This document shows, piece after piece, positions 41,517 through 49,588 of a stretch of 64,000 bases of DNA (position 1 is its first letter; every line of letters begins with the position of its first letter). A model generated the notes under the pieces. It did no database searches. It was given only the letters and a program-made list of their open reading frames with translations, and was not told the origin of the DNA. This stretch comes from JACPJP01 sp964650285 (GTDB lineage Archaea > Nanobdellota > Nanobdellia > Woesearchaeales > GW2011-AR4), in contig CAZYSP010000004.1 of assembly GCA_964650285.1 (NCBI GenBank), forward strand, positions 9,205 through 73,204, in the 5' to 3' direction. The position numbers were made by a program, and so were the translations under genes.

Positions 41517-41930
41517 ATGTTTAAAATGAGATACGTACACAAAATAACAATAATGAACCTAAGGAAGCCTGTGCATAAGAATGTTAACCAGGAACTGCAA
41601 TGGTTGGGGAGTTCTTTAGGCTTGTTTAATTTAAGGGATAAGGATAAAAGTTGTTTTAGGGTTTTTATTGAACTGGTTAAGAATGCAAAAAAAGGTGTTC
41701 CCTTGTCAAGCGACGAATTGGCTTACAAACTTGGTTTAAGCAGAGGTACAGTTATCCATCATATTAACAAATTACTTGATTCAGGTATTGTCGTGCAGGT
41801 TCATAAAGGCTATATTCTAAGGGTTGGAACTTTAAGAGAACTAATAGACGAGGTTGAAAAAGATCTTAGAAGGACATGCGACGACTTAAAAAAGATGGCA
41901 GAAGAGATTGATCAGAGTTTAGGGCTTTGA
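41517..41930 (+). CDS. Winged-helix transcription regulator
   Basis: A 137-residue protein with a winged helix at about 42-100: GVPLSSDELAYKLGLSRGTV then HHINKLLDSGIVVQVHKGYI. A C-terminal helix with EVEKDLRRTCDDLKKMAEEI could dimerise. ArsR/MarR-like in style. It is divergent from the chaperone cluster, so it might control it (inference). Start is uncertain: ATGs at 41517, 41526 and 41553 are all before the HTH. Confidence 0.65.
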   Translation: MFKMRYVHKITIMNLRKPVHKNVNQELQWLGSSLGLFNLRDKDKSCFRVFIELVKNAKKGVPLSSDELAYKLGLSRGTVIHHINKLLDSGIVVQVHKGYILRVGTLRELIDEVEKDLRRTCDDLKKMAEEIDQSLGL

Positions 41931-42873
41931 TTTAGCTATAACATTGTCCATCTCTTGTGTACTTCTTATCTGCAAACTTTCTCGCAGAACAGCAATAGGA
42001 TCACCACGTTTTTGTGCCCAATCTGCTAATTTATACATTCCTTGGGCGTAAGTTGTGTTTCCTCCCCCTACATATTCATCAATGCCAATACCAGATACTG
42101 GTGTATTTTTTCTTATCTGCGACATATCTATAGGCAATCCCTTATGCTGAGCAAAAACATAGGCAAAAAATTCACACCAACCTTCATCTAATCTCTCTAA
42201 ATCATTCTTACGGTCCAGTAGACGATGGAAGTCCAATACTGGTTGGATTATAGGACTAACTATTTCCCGAACATGTTCTGGTAACGAACTAAATGATTTT
42301 TGAACTTCTTCTAATTTATAAGGTTTTGAAAGTACTTCATGTGGTTCTACTTCTATTCCACACCACCGGAGACCGCTTTTACCATTTCTTTCTATTACAT
42401 TACTTCCTAAACTAACAGTCTCATTTTCTTTATATTGATTATAAATATTGGATAAGTTTCTTAAATCCATATAGTAGAAATCATTCGCTGCCTTTCTTGC
42501 AGTTGCGTGAGTTTCTCTTAGTTGTTGAAGTACATTATGATATTCAGCATTTGCTACCCACAAATCTGCGTGAATAGGATGACCCGTTTCATGTACACTA
42601 TGTTAGTGTAATTTTGGTCTTGTCAGGAGGTAATGTAACATAAGCTGTATCTTTTTTATCCCAATATCCCCTAATTCCTTCTCTTTTTGCTACATATTCT
42701 GGTAATGGTTTTATACTTAATTTTGGCCTAGAAGCCCCTAACTCCCTAACCGCAAATTCAATTGCTTCTCGGGATACTTGTCTAGCAGCTTCAAGTCTAT
42801 TTGGAAATCTATGGGATATTACTAGATCACTAACTATTCTTTCAAGTGGATTTTTAAAAATATTGTTTGACAT
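41919..42873 (-). pseudogene. Zinc metallopeptidase (HExxH) split by a frameshift
   Basis: Two adjacent minus-strand frames make one protein. The first (42598-42873, 91 residues) ends with YVTLPPDKTKITLT and a TAG. The second frame, read one base later from about 42602, continues without a start codon as HSVHETGHPIHADLWVANAE and runs to 41919. HETGH is the HExxH zinc motif, and DEGWCEFFAYVFAQ about 100 residues later supplies a plausible third ligand Glu, as in gluzincins. One surplus base near 42598-42602 separates the frames. Either a disabled gene, programmed frameshifting, or a sequence error. Confidence 0.65.
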
Positions 42874-42977
42874 AATAATCACTTTTTATTGATTTTGAAA
42901 CTAAGTTAAATTAACTTATAGAATGGTGATTAATTAAGATATATAAATCTTTCTATTTTTTAACCACTATCCAGTAA

Positions 42978-43361
42978 CTAAGAAATTAGTACAGCATTAA
43001 CAGTTCCATCCTGTCCAGGTCTGCTTGTAATTCTTGCCTTGCCTTTTTCTGTGTCTATTATAGTGCCTTTTGTCATTATGTTTCTTCTTACAAAGTGCCT
43101 GTTAGCGGGATTTTCAAGGATTGTCTTTATTTTTATCTGCTCATATTTTTTGGCTTTAGGGTCAAATAAATTTGCAGTATTTATGCCGAGCAGCCTTGCT
43201 TTTCTATTATTACCCATTGTTCTTATATATATTGCCCTTTTTTTCTCTAGTTTGGTGAGTGCTGGCTCTCTGCCAAGCTCGTATTGCTTTTGCTTTCTTC
43301 CCTTTCTCTTATATTTACTGCCACTAAACTTTCTTAAAGACCTTCTTTGAGAGATTGCCAT
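42978..43361 (-). CDS. rps8e: Small ribosomal subunit protein eS8
   Basis: Archaeal/eukaryotic ribosomal protein. The N terminus QRRSLRKFSGSKYKRKGRKQ, the YELGREPALT segment and GTIIDTEKGKARITSRPGQD at the C terminus are typical. The 127-residue length is that of archaeal S8e. It has no bacterial counterpart and so supports an archaeal host. TATA-like sequence on the minus strand precedes it near 43390-43400. Confidence 0.95.
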   Translation of the reverse strand: MAISQRRSLRKFSGSKYKRKGRKQKQYELGREPALTKLEKKRAIYIRTMGNNRKARLLGINTANLFDPKAKKYEQIKIKTILENPANRHFVRRNIMTKGTIIDTEKGKARITSRPGQDGTVNAVLIS

Positions 43362-43463
43362 ACCAAAGAGGATATGTGGCTGATTTATAAAAATTTCTAA
43401 ATTTTTCCATAACCTTTATATATAAATACCACTACTCGTTTTTTTATGTATGGAGTGTATTAA

Positions 43464-43691
43464 ATGGTAGAACCTTCTAGACCACTGGATGCTTTGAACA
43501 AGGCTCGGGATAAAAGAGTAATTGTTGAACTAAAAAATAACATGCAGTATATTGGAAAACTAAAGTCATTTGATATACACATTAATTTAGTGCTTGAAGA
43601 TGCTGAAGAGCGTGTTGATGGAGAGGTAAAAAGAAAACTTGGTGTAGTATTTATCAGGGGAGACACAATAACTATCATATCTCCTGAATAA
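43464..43691 (+). CDS. LSm/Sm-like RNA-binding protein
   Basis: A 75-residue Sm fold. Sm1 is seen in RDKRVIVELKNNMQYIGKLK and FDIHINLVLEDAEE, Sm2 in VFIRGDTITIIS. These proteins form heptameric rings that bind U-rich RNA. It is followed 20 bases later by eL37, the usual archaeal pair. The structured RNAs of this window are possible ligands, but there is no direct evidence. Confidence 0.93.
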   Translation: MVEPSRPLDALNKARDKRVIVELKNNMQYIGKLKSFDIHINLVLEDAEERVDGEVKRKLGVVFIRGDTITIISPE

Positions 43692-43711
43692 ATGAATTCT
43701 GGGTGTTTAAA

Positions 43712-43876
43712 ATGGTTAAAGGAACTTCATCTATGGGTAAAAAATCTGGGAAAAAGAACATGATACATTGTCGTCGCTGCGGACTTCGCACATACCACAT
43801 TAGAAAGAAAAAATGCGCTTCCTGTGGCTATGGTAAGTCTGCAAGACTACGTTCTTATAATTGGCAAAAAAAGTGA
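43712..43876 (+). CDS. rpl37e: Large ribosomal subunit protein eL37
   Basis: A 54-residue zinc-ribbon ribosomal protein: MVKGTSSMGKKSGKKNMIHC at the start, CRRCGLRTYH and CASCGYG as the zinc knuckles, and KSARLRSYNW at the end. It follows the LSm gene, an arrangement common to archaea. Its stop overlaps the next start (GTGA). Confidence 0.95.
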   Translation: MVKGTSSMGKKSGKKNMIHCRRCGLRTYHIRKKKCASCGYGKSARLRSYNWQKK

Positions 43877-44184
43877 CCCACAAGCACTGGACATTCACGC
43901 ATAATAGAAGAAAGAAGCTCATTAAGCTATTTAAAAACAAAAGATTATCTGAATTTAGGTATCTTCAAGCATTAAAACCAAGCTCTAAAACAATTAAAGA
44001 ATTGTCTGATTTCTTTAATGTAACATATCGTGCGTCTAATGAGGTTTTAAAATATTTACAAAAATTTGATCCAATTAAACAAAAAGTTAAGTTTGTTGAT
44101 AGAGGTAGAAGAAATTATAAAACTAGATATTTTAATTTGTCTGGTAAGGGGAAGGCGCTACTTAGAGAGCTAAATGGATTATAA
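43873..44184 (+). CDS. Winged-helix-like small basic protein
   Basis: About 103 basic residues with an HTH-like middle: SSKTIKELSDFFNVTYRASN followed by EVLKYLQKFDPIKQKV and a wing-like end KTRYFNLSGKGKALLREL. A TTG at 43861 is in frame, but GTG at 43873 overlaps the eL37 stop as GTGA, a sign of coupled translation, so it is chosen. Position after eL37 and its charge suggest a nucleic-acid-binding protein. No family recognised. Confidence 0.6.
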   Translation: MTHKHWTFTHNRRKKLIKLFKNKRLSEFRYLQALKPSSKTIKELSDFFNVTYRASNEVLKYLQKFDPIKQKVKFVDRGRRNYKTRYFNLSGKGKALLRELNGL

Positions 44185-44227
44185 AAACAAAACATTTTAA
44201 AATAATATACAAAACTAATTCTATTAT

Positions 44228-44442
44228 GCGGGGATGCCGGAGTGGCCAAACGGGACAGAATTAATGTCTAAGCTTAGGTCGCTTATGTAGGTAACCTGTT
44301 AGCTTAGTGCTTACGTGGGTTCGAAACAGCTTTTTTGCTTACGCAAAAAACCTGGGAAAATGCGGCGAACTTCCCTTTAGTCGTTCACCTAGGATTTTGC
44401 TACGCAAAATCAGAAAAGCTGGCGAAAGTCCTACTCCCCGCA
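44228..44442 (+). tRNA. tRNA-Leu(UAA) with two introns
   Basis: Acceptor GCGGGGA/TCCCCGC with A73; D stem CCG/CGG; variable arm AGC-TTAGT-GCT as in leucine tRNAs. The anticodon region ACAGA-AT-TAA-T (anticodon 44262-44264) is separated from A-CCTGT by about 28 nt (about 44266-44293), whose exact borders are unsure because position 31/39 would be A-C. The T stem GTGGG/CCTAC encloses a 103-nt intron (44326-44428) between positions 59 and 60; central helix TTCG/CGAA with bulges AAA and AGT makes a BHB, and removal gives TTCGAAT. A TATA-like box near 44200 is 28 bases before G1. Confidence 0.85.
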
Positions 44443-44452
44443 TCTTATTAAA

Positions 44453-44809
44453 ATGATTGAATTCATTGTGCCTATTGTATTGATTCTGTTTGTGGTATTC
44501 CTGATAATAACATCCCTTAGCTATACCTCATTATTCCTAAACTTAATAATTATCATAGCTTTATATTTTTTAATAAGCAAAGATCTAAAAGACAGAGCTA
44601 ATCATAAATATTATCTCATATCTTTATTCTTAACAGCAATATTCTTTATTTTTAGTGGTACAGGTTTTGTAAAAAATTTCCTGTTTTTAACAGAAAAAAT
44701 GCTGCTTTCCATTGCAATAGTCTCAGTGATAATACTCTATATACTTGTACATCTAATATCTTTTGTTTATGAAGCTTATCATCATTTAAAAGAAAAATAC
44801 AAAAGATGA
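44453..44809 (+). CDS. Integral membrane protein
   Basis: A 118-residue protein that is almost entirely four hydrophobic helices (about 5-22, 25-45, 55-73, 80-108) with a basic tail. It starts eleven bases after the tRNA-Leu 3' end and overlaps the next gene by 4 bases. No family recognised; probably a small transporter subunit or structural membrane protein. Confidence 0.55.
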   Translation: MIEFIVPIVLILFVVFLIITSLSYTSLFLNLIIIIALYFLISKDLKDRANHKYYLISLFLTAIFFIFSGTGFVKNFLFLTEKMLLSIAIVSVIILYILVHLISFVYEAYHHLKEKYKR

Positions 44810-44994
44810 AAATAAATCGGACCAACAAATTATTATTAATAGGGCTTTTGTTATATATCTTTGCAGGAATTATGGCTATAACCGGATTAAGTTACAGTTC
44901 AATTATTCTTCTTGCAGCAATAATATTCCTTGCATTTGGATTCTTTGTAAATGTAAAGTTTAGGTGGGATAGATCGTTTAAAAAGAAAATTTGA
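44806..44994 (+). CDS. Small integral membrane protein
   Basis: A 62-residue protein with two hydrophobic helices (about 8-26 and 30-50) between basic ends. It overlaps the preceding membrane-protein gene by 4 bases (ATGA), so the two products may act together. Function unknown. Confidence 0.55.
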   Translation: MKINRTNKLLLIGLLLYIFAGIMAITGLSYSSIILLAAIIFLAFGFFVNVKFRWDRSFKKKI

Positions 44995-45047
44995 GAAATC
45001 AAACAAAAAGAAGAAGACAAGAAAATATTAATCCCACAGAAAGTACA

Positions 45048-45548
45048 CTATTTACCAAACAAAGGAAACGGTCTTACATCATATACTTCAGCTGATTCAC
45101 GTAACTCAGTCCTATCCAACACAACATTATCTTGGTCTATTAGTAATGCTTCAGCTATTGTAGGAACTTTGCGTTCAAATTCCCTTAACCTACTGTCTGC
45201 TGTCATTAATGATTCTAAACCTACTCTGATTATTGTTTCTGGAGTATAACCATACGAGTCAAAAAATTTATTAACAAAATTTCTATAATTTTCATCTAAG
45301 GTAATCTTTCTTTTATTATCCATTAATCCAATATAAACAGTCCCCCAAATATAATGAGTGTCAGTTTCACCATTAAACCTTGTCAAATTTTTTTCCATTG
45401 AATAAGTCCTTGCTATTACACTAACATATTCTCCAATAGATATTAAATTAATAAACTCGTTCAAATTTTTACTTTTTACTATGGGTGTATTTACTATGGG
45501 TGTATTATATCCATTAATTTGCTCATTGACCCATTTAGTTAGTTGCAT
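45048..45548 (-). CDS. Hypothetical protein
   Basis: A 166-residue soluble protein without recognised motif. Near its N terminus it contains an exact 12-base tandem duplication that gives NTPIVNTPIV. The region around 110-140 (TPETIIRVGLESLMTADSRL) is helical. It stands alone on the minus strand between membrane genes and the purine cluster. Function unknown. Confidence 0.5.
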   Translation of the reverse strand: MQLTKWVNEQINGYNTPIVNTPIVKSKNLNEFINLISIGEYVSVIARTYSMEKNLTRFNGETDTHYIWGTVYIGLMDNKRKITLDENYRNFVNKFFDSYGYTPETIIRVGLESLMTADSRLREFERKVPTIAEALLIDQDNVVLDRTELRESAEVYDVRPFPLFGK

Positions 45549-45767
45549 TCTAACACCAATCTAAATTTTAAAATTTGTAATTAACAAAAAAATACTTAAT
45601 ACTAATGCATAACACCATTTAAAATTTTCTATTCTAACTTATTAATACCAATTAACACCAAAACCCAGCGGAAAACAAATTTACTCAAAAATACAATTTT
45701 TTACACCAACTTCATTAGTTTCCAAAACCTATTTAAACTAAATCAATAATCAAAATATTGTGTTAAA

Positions 45768-48110
45768 ATGGGTGGTGTTGATAGCAAACTAATAGATATA
45801 GAAGCTATGTCAGATGCAGATTTACAAAATTTTCTGAAAAAAAATGCTGTTTCTTTAACAACATCAGAAGCAAGAAGAATTACAGAGCTAATTGGAAGAA
45901 ATCCAACATTAACAGAGCTGCATATTTTCAACATACAATGGTCAGAGCACTCCAGCTACAAAAGCTCAAGAGCAGTTTTAAAAATGTTGCCAACACAAGC
46001 TCCAAATGTCATTTTAGGCCCTGTAGAAGACTCTGGAATTATAGAGCTAGGAAAAATAAACAATGAAAAGTATGGAATTGTTGTAAGCATGGAATCCCAT
46101 AATCATCCTTCTCAAGTTGTTCCTTATGAAGGAGCAGCAACAGGTATTGGTGGAATCTTAAGAGATGTTTTATGCATGGGAGCAAAAATAATAGCAACAG
46201 CTGACCCATTAAGGTTTGGCAATCCAAATGGAATAAATAAAAACAAAACAAAATATATTGCAAATGAGGTCATAAATGGAATAGCTGGCTATGGAAATGC
46301 TGTTGGAATACCAAACCTTGCTGGAGATGTTTATTTTAATGAAAGTTTTGATGATAACTGCTTAGTAAACGTAGTTTGCTTAGGTATTCTAAAAGAAAAA
46401 GACATTATTCATAGCTATGCTCCAAAAAACACAGAAAATTATGATATAATAATTGTAGGAAAGCCAACTGATAATTCCGGTTTTGGGGGAGCTGCTTTTG
46501 CTTCCTTAGTGTTAGATGAAGGAGAGGAAGAGTACAATAAAGGCGCAGTTCAGGTTCCAGACCCTTTCCTGAAAAATGTTTTGATAAGGGCAACTTATGA
46601 AGTGTTTAAAGCAGCAAAAAAACAAAATATCAAATTAGGGTTTAAGGATATGGGCGCTGGAGGAATAATGTGCGCTTCTTCAGAGCTATGCTCGGATGCA
46701 GATTATGGGGCTGAGATTAATCTTGACAAAGTTCATGTTTCAATGAAAAATTTACCACCATACATTATATTCTGCTCTGAAACTCAGGAAAGATTTACCT
46801 GGCTCTGTCCAAAAAGATTTACAAAAACTTTGTTAAAAATTTACAATGATGATTTTGCTTTATCTACAATAGCAGAAAATGCACGTGCTGTAGTAATAGG
46901 AAAAGTAACCAAAAACCAGGATTATAAAATCAGGAATAAAGGAAAAATTGTTTGTAATGTTCCAATAAAAACCGTGACAAGGGGCATACAATATAATAGA
47001 GAAATTAAAAAACCAGTAAGAGAATTTAATGAGCCAGTACTTGACGAGCCAAAAAATTACAATGAAATTGCATTGAAAATATTAAACCATCCCAATATTG
47101 CTTCTAAAGAAAAATGTTACAAGCACTATGACAGGAATGTTATTGGAAACACAATTATCGAACCAGGACAGGCAGATGCTGGATTAATCAGAGCTGTGCC
47201 TAAAAGCAAATATGGAATTGCTTTATCTGTTGATTCAAATCCAAGATACAACAGGATAAACTCTTATTTAGGTGCAGTAAATGCAGTTGCAGAGAGCATG
47301 AGGAATATTGCTGCTATTGGTGCTGTTCCTGCTGCATTAACTGACTGCTTAAATTATGGAAACCCGGAAAAACCAGAGCAATTTTATGATTTTGTTGAAG
47401 GTGTTAAAGGAATTAAGATAGCAGCTGAAAACCTTTATCTTAGAAATACAAAAGGTCCAGTACCAATAGTTTCTGGAAATGTAAGCTTTTACAATGAAAG
47501 CTCTAAAGGCTCTTCAATTGATCCAAGTGCTGTTATTGCATGCATTGGAGTAATGAAAAATTATGAAAAAGCAATTACAATGAAAATAAAGGAAGCAAAA
47601 ACTAATCTATTTCTAGTTGGAAACAGAAAAGATGAACTTGGAGGAAGTGTTTATTATGAAATTAACAATGAATTAGGGGCTAATGTGCCTGAAATTGACT
47701 TTCAACAGCAAAGAAATATGATTTATGCTATAATAAATTGTATTGAAAATAACTTATTCTCAAGCTGCCATGATATCTCTGATGGTGGTTTATTTACAAC
47801 AATAGCTGAAATGATTTTGGGAGGAAATGCTGATGGAAAAATTGGAGCATTGATTAATATTGACTCGGATTTAAGGAACGACAAAATATTATTCTCAGAA
47901 ACACCAGGGTTTGTTTTTGAAGTTGAAAATAAGAACATAAGCAAAGTAAAATCAATTTTTAAAAAATATAATTTGGAAATAAACAATATAGGAAAAACAA
48001 TGAAAAATGATTCATTAATTATAATTAACAATAATAAAGAAATTATAAATTTAAAAATTGAAAAATTAAAGCAAGCTTGGACAAGTGGTTTTGTCGACGC
48101 ATTGAAATAA
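45768..48110 (+). CDS. purL: Phosphoribosylformylglycinamidine synthase, large subunit
   Basis: Small-type PurL (780 residues) for the fourth purine step, working with PurQ and PurS, both downstream. Motifs include IQWSEHSSYKSSR at the N terminus, ESHNHPSQVVPYEGAATG (ATP region), DMGAGGIMCASSEL and later SCHDISDGGLFTTIAEM. The length is somewhat over the 720-740 usual for this subunit. A TATA-like CTATTTAAACT near 45728-45738 lies about 30 bases before the ATG. Confidence 0.95.
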   Translation: MGGVDSKLIDIEAMSDADLQNFLKKNAVSLTTSEARRITELIGRNPTLTELHIFNIQWSEHSSYKSSRAVLKMLPTQAPNVILGPVEDSGIIELGKINNEKYGIVVSMESHNHPSQVVPYEGAATGIGGILRDVLCMGAKIIATADPLRFGNPNGINKNKTKYIANEVINGIAGYGNAVGIPNLAGDVYFNESFDDNCLVNVVCLGILKEKDIIHSYAPKNTENYDIIIVGKPTDNSGFGGAAFASLVLDEGEEEYNKGAVQVPDPFLKNVLIRATYEVFKAAKKQNIKLGFKDMGAGGIMCASSELCSDADYGAEINLDKVHVSMKNLPPYIIFCSETQERFTWLCPKRFTKTLLKIYNDDFALSTIAENARAVVIGKVTKNQDYKIRNKGKIVCNVPIKTVTRGIQYNREIKKPVREFNEPVLDEPKNYNEIALKILNHPNIASKEKCYKHYDRNVIGNTIIEPGQADAGLIRAVPKSKYGIALSVDSNPRYNRINSYLGAVNAVAESMRNIAAIGAVPAALTDCLNYGNPEKPEQFYDFVEGVKGIKIAAENLYLRNTKGPVPIVSGNVSFYNESSKGSSIDPSAVIACIGVMKNYEKAITMKIKEAKTNLFLVGNRKDELGGSVYYEINNELGANVPEIDFQQQRNMIYAIINCIENNLFSSCHDISDGGLFTTIAEMILGGNADGKIGALINIDSDLRNDKILFSETPGFVFEVENKNISKVKSIFKKYNLEINNIGKTMKNDSLIIINNNKEIINLKIEKLKQAWTSGFVDALK

Positions 48111-48157
48111 AGCACAATAAAAATAATACAATAATTAAAATTCAATTAAAAAATAAA

Positions 48158-48220
48158 AAACCAATCATTGAAAAATAAATAATAAAAAAACCATTAATAG
48201 CGACGCAAAATGATTGGTTT
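48158..48220. repeat. 12-bp inverted repeat before purQ
   Basis: AAACCAATCATT (48158-48169) and AATGATTGGTTT (48209-48220) are perfect complements 39 bases apart in the purL-purQ gap. The inner part contains AGCGACGCAAA, close to AGCGATGCAAA at 40583-40593 near the chaperone cluster. It may be a terminator or attenuator stem, or a regulator site. Confidence 0.45.
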
Positions 48221-48280
48221 ATCAATAATAAATTTTTCAATGCCAAATAATATTAAGTTAAAAATAAAATAATGAATTAA

Positions 48281-48305
48281 TAAATAATTGTGAACTTAGA
48301 AAATA
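48281..48305 (+). promoter_or_regulatory. Shared upstream motif, site 2 (purQ)
   Basis: TAAATAATTGTGAACTTAG continuing AAAATA, ending 11 bases before the purQ ATG. Nineteen or more bases are identical to the motif before the YkgJ-type gene on the other strand at 40488-40516. Confidence 0.4.
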
Positions 48306-48315
48306 ACTAATAAAA

Positions 48316-49092
48316 ATGTCAAAACCCAAAATTGCAGTCCTGTATTTTCCCGGCAATAATTGCGAGGAAGAAACCAGAGATAGATGCATTGATGTCGGTA
48401 TGGAAGCAAAAATCATAAGATGGAATTCTAAAGAAAAACTAAGCAGTTATGATGGTTTCATTATTCCAGGAGGGTTTTCTTATGAGGATAGGGTACGTGC
48501 AGGAATTATTGCAGCAAAAGAGAAAATAATGGATAAAATTCAGGAGGAAGTAAAAGATGGAAAGCCTTTATTGGGCATTTGTAATGGAGCCCAAGTTTTA
48601 GTAGAAACAGGATTGATTCCTGGATTAAAGAATAATGTTGAGATGGCCCTTGCACCCAATATTAATCCTTTGGTTTCCGGGTATTATTGTGCCTGGGTCA
48701 ATATAAAAAACATTAATGGAAAAAACTGTGCATTTAATTATTATTATAATAAAAATGAAATAATAAAAATTCCGGTTGCGCATGGCGAGGGCAGATTTAC
48801 AACAAAAAATAAGGCATTGGTTAAAAAATTAGAGAAAAATAAGCAAATAATATTCAAATATTGTGACAATAATGGAAAAATTAATGAGAAATATCCAATA
48901 AATCCTAATGGTGCTGTTAATAACATTGCTGCTATATCAAACAAGCAGGGAAATGTAATGGCAATAATGCCGCATCCTGAACGTGCCTCTTTTAACTGGC
49001 AGATTCCCAACACAAAAAAAGATAGTGAAAAAGCAAATGGAATAAAAATATTTGGCTCTATGAAAAAGTATATTGAGGAAAAAATAATATGA
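48316..49092 (+). CDS. purQ: Phosphoribosylformylglycinamidine synthase, glutaminase subunit
   Basis: Supplies ammonia from glutamine to PurL. Class I glutaminase with the nucleophile in LLGICNGAQVLVE, the His/Glu pair in IMPHPERASF, and PGGFSYEDRVRAG near residue 52. Length 258 residues, normal. It overlaps purS by 4 bases. A short sequence motif and an inverted repeat lie in the gap before it. Confidence 0.95.
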   Translation: MSKPKIAVLYFPGNNCEEETRDRCIDVGMEAKIIRWNSKEKLSSYDGFIIPGGFSYEDRVRAGIIAAKEKIMDKIQEEVKDGKPLLGICNGAQVLVETGLIPGLKNNVEMALAPNINPLVSGYYCAWVNIKNINGKNCAFNYYYNKNEIIKIPVAHGEGRFTTKNKALVKKLEKNKQIIFKYCDNNGKINEKYPINPNGAVNNIAAISNKQGNVMAIMPHPERASFNWQIPNTKKDSEKANGIKIFGSMKKYIEEKII

Positions 49093-49568
49093 CAACTGTA
49101 GAAATGATTGTAAGCCTGAAAGTGCCGGATAATGTTGCAATTACCGCATTTAATACTCTAAAAAGGAGGGGTTATAAATTTAAAAAACTTGAAAGAGCTG
49201 ATTATTATAAATTCGATGTAAAAGACAAAATTGAAATTTTTAAGGAAAAAATAAGCAATACAGATATTTTAGTCAATGCCAATAAAAATAAATTTTCATT
49301 TTCAATAAACAACAATAATAATAAAAATAAAAAAACCAAAAAAACGAATTTTAAAAAAATTAATGTTTTAATACAAGATTTAGATAATGGCTCTGGTTTA
49401 TTATCAACTTTAAAGGATAGATTGGGCTTTACAAATATTAAAAAACTTGAAAAAGGCATTTTGTGGACAATGTATTTTGACAAAAAAATTAATGCTAAAA
49501 AGATTGCTATAGAAATTACAAAAAACTTATTAATGAATGAACATTACCAGGAGTATAAGATATTGTGA
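49089..49568 (+). CDS. purS: PurS-like subunit, two-domain form
   Basis: The position between purQ and purE and the end pattern KIAIEITKNLLMNEHYQEYKI (two parts KIAIEITKNLL and NEHYQEYKIL) mark this as PurS, the small linker subunit of the FGAM synthase complex. Usual PurS is about 80 residues; this one has 159, with an N-terminal PurS-like half (strand MIVSLKVP, helix, YYKFDV) and a C-terminal half (INVLIQDL, helix, LWTMYFD) joined by an Asn/Lys-rich linker (about 73-92). It may be a fused dimer. Confidence 0.65.
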   Translation: MTTVEMIVSLKVPDNVAITAFNTLKRRGYKFKKLERADYYKFDVKDKIEIFKEKISNTDILVNANKNKFSFSINNNNNKNKKTKKTNFKKINVLIQDLDNGSGLLSTLKDRLGFTNIKKLEKGILWTMYFDKKINAKKIAIEITKNLLMNEHYQEYKIL

Positions 49569-49588
49569 TAAAAAGCAGGTGGTTGTTA

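Noticed and set aside
44228..44442. tRNA-Leu as a pseudogene or split (trans-spliced) tRNA.
   Set aside because: Both halves are contiguous, all stems are intact, and the T-loop insert has a BHB fold like that of tRNA-Ser, so cis introns explain it better.
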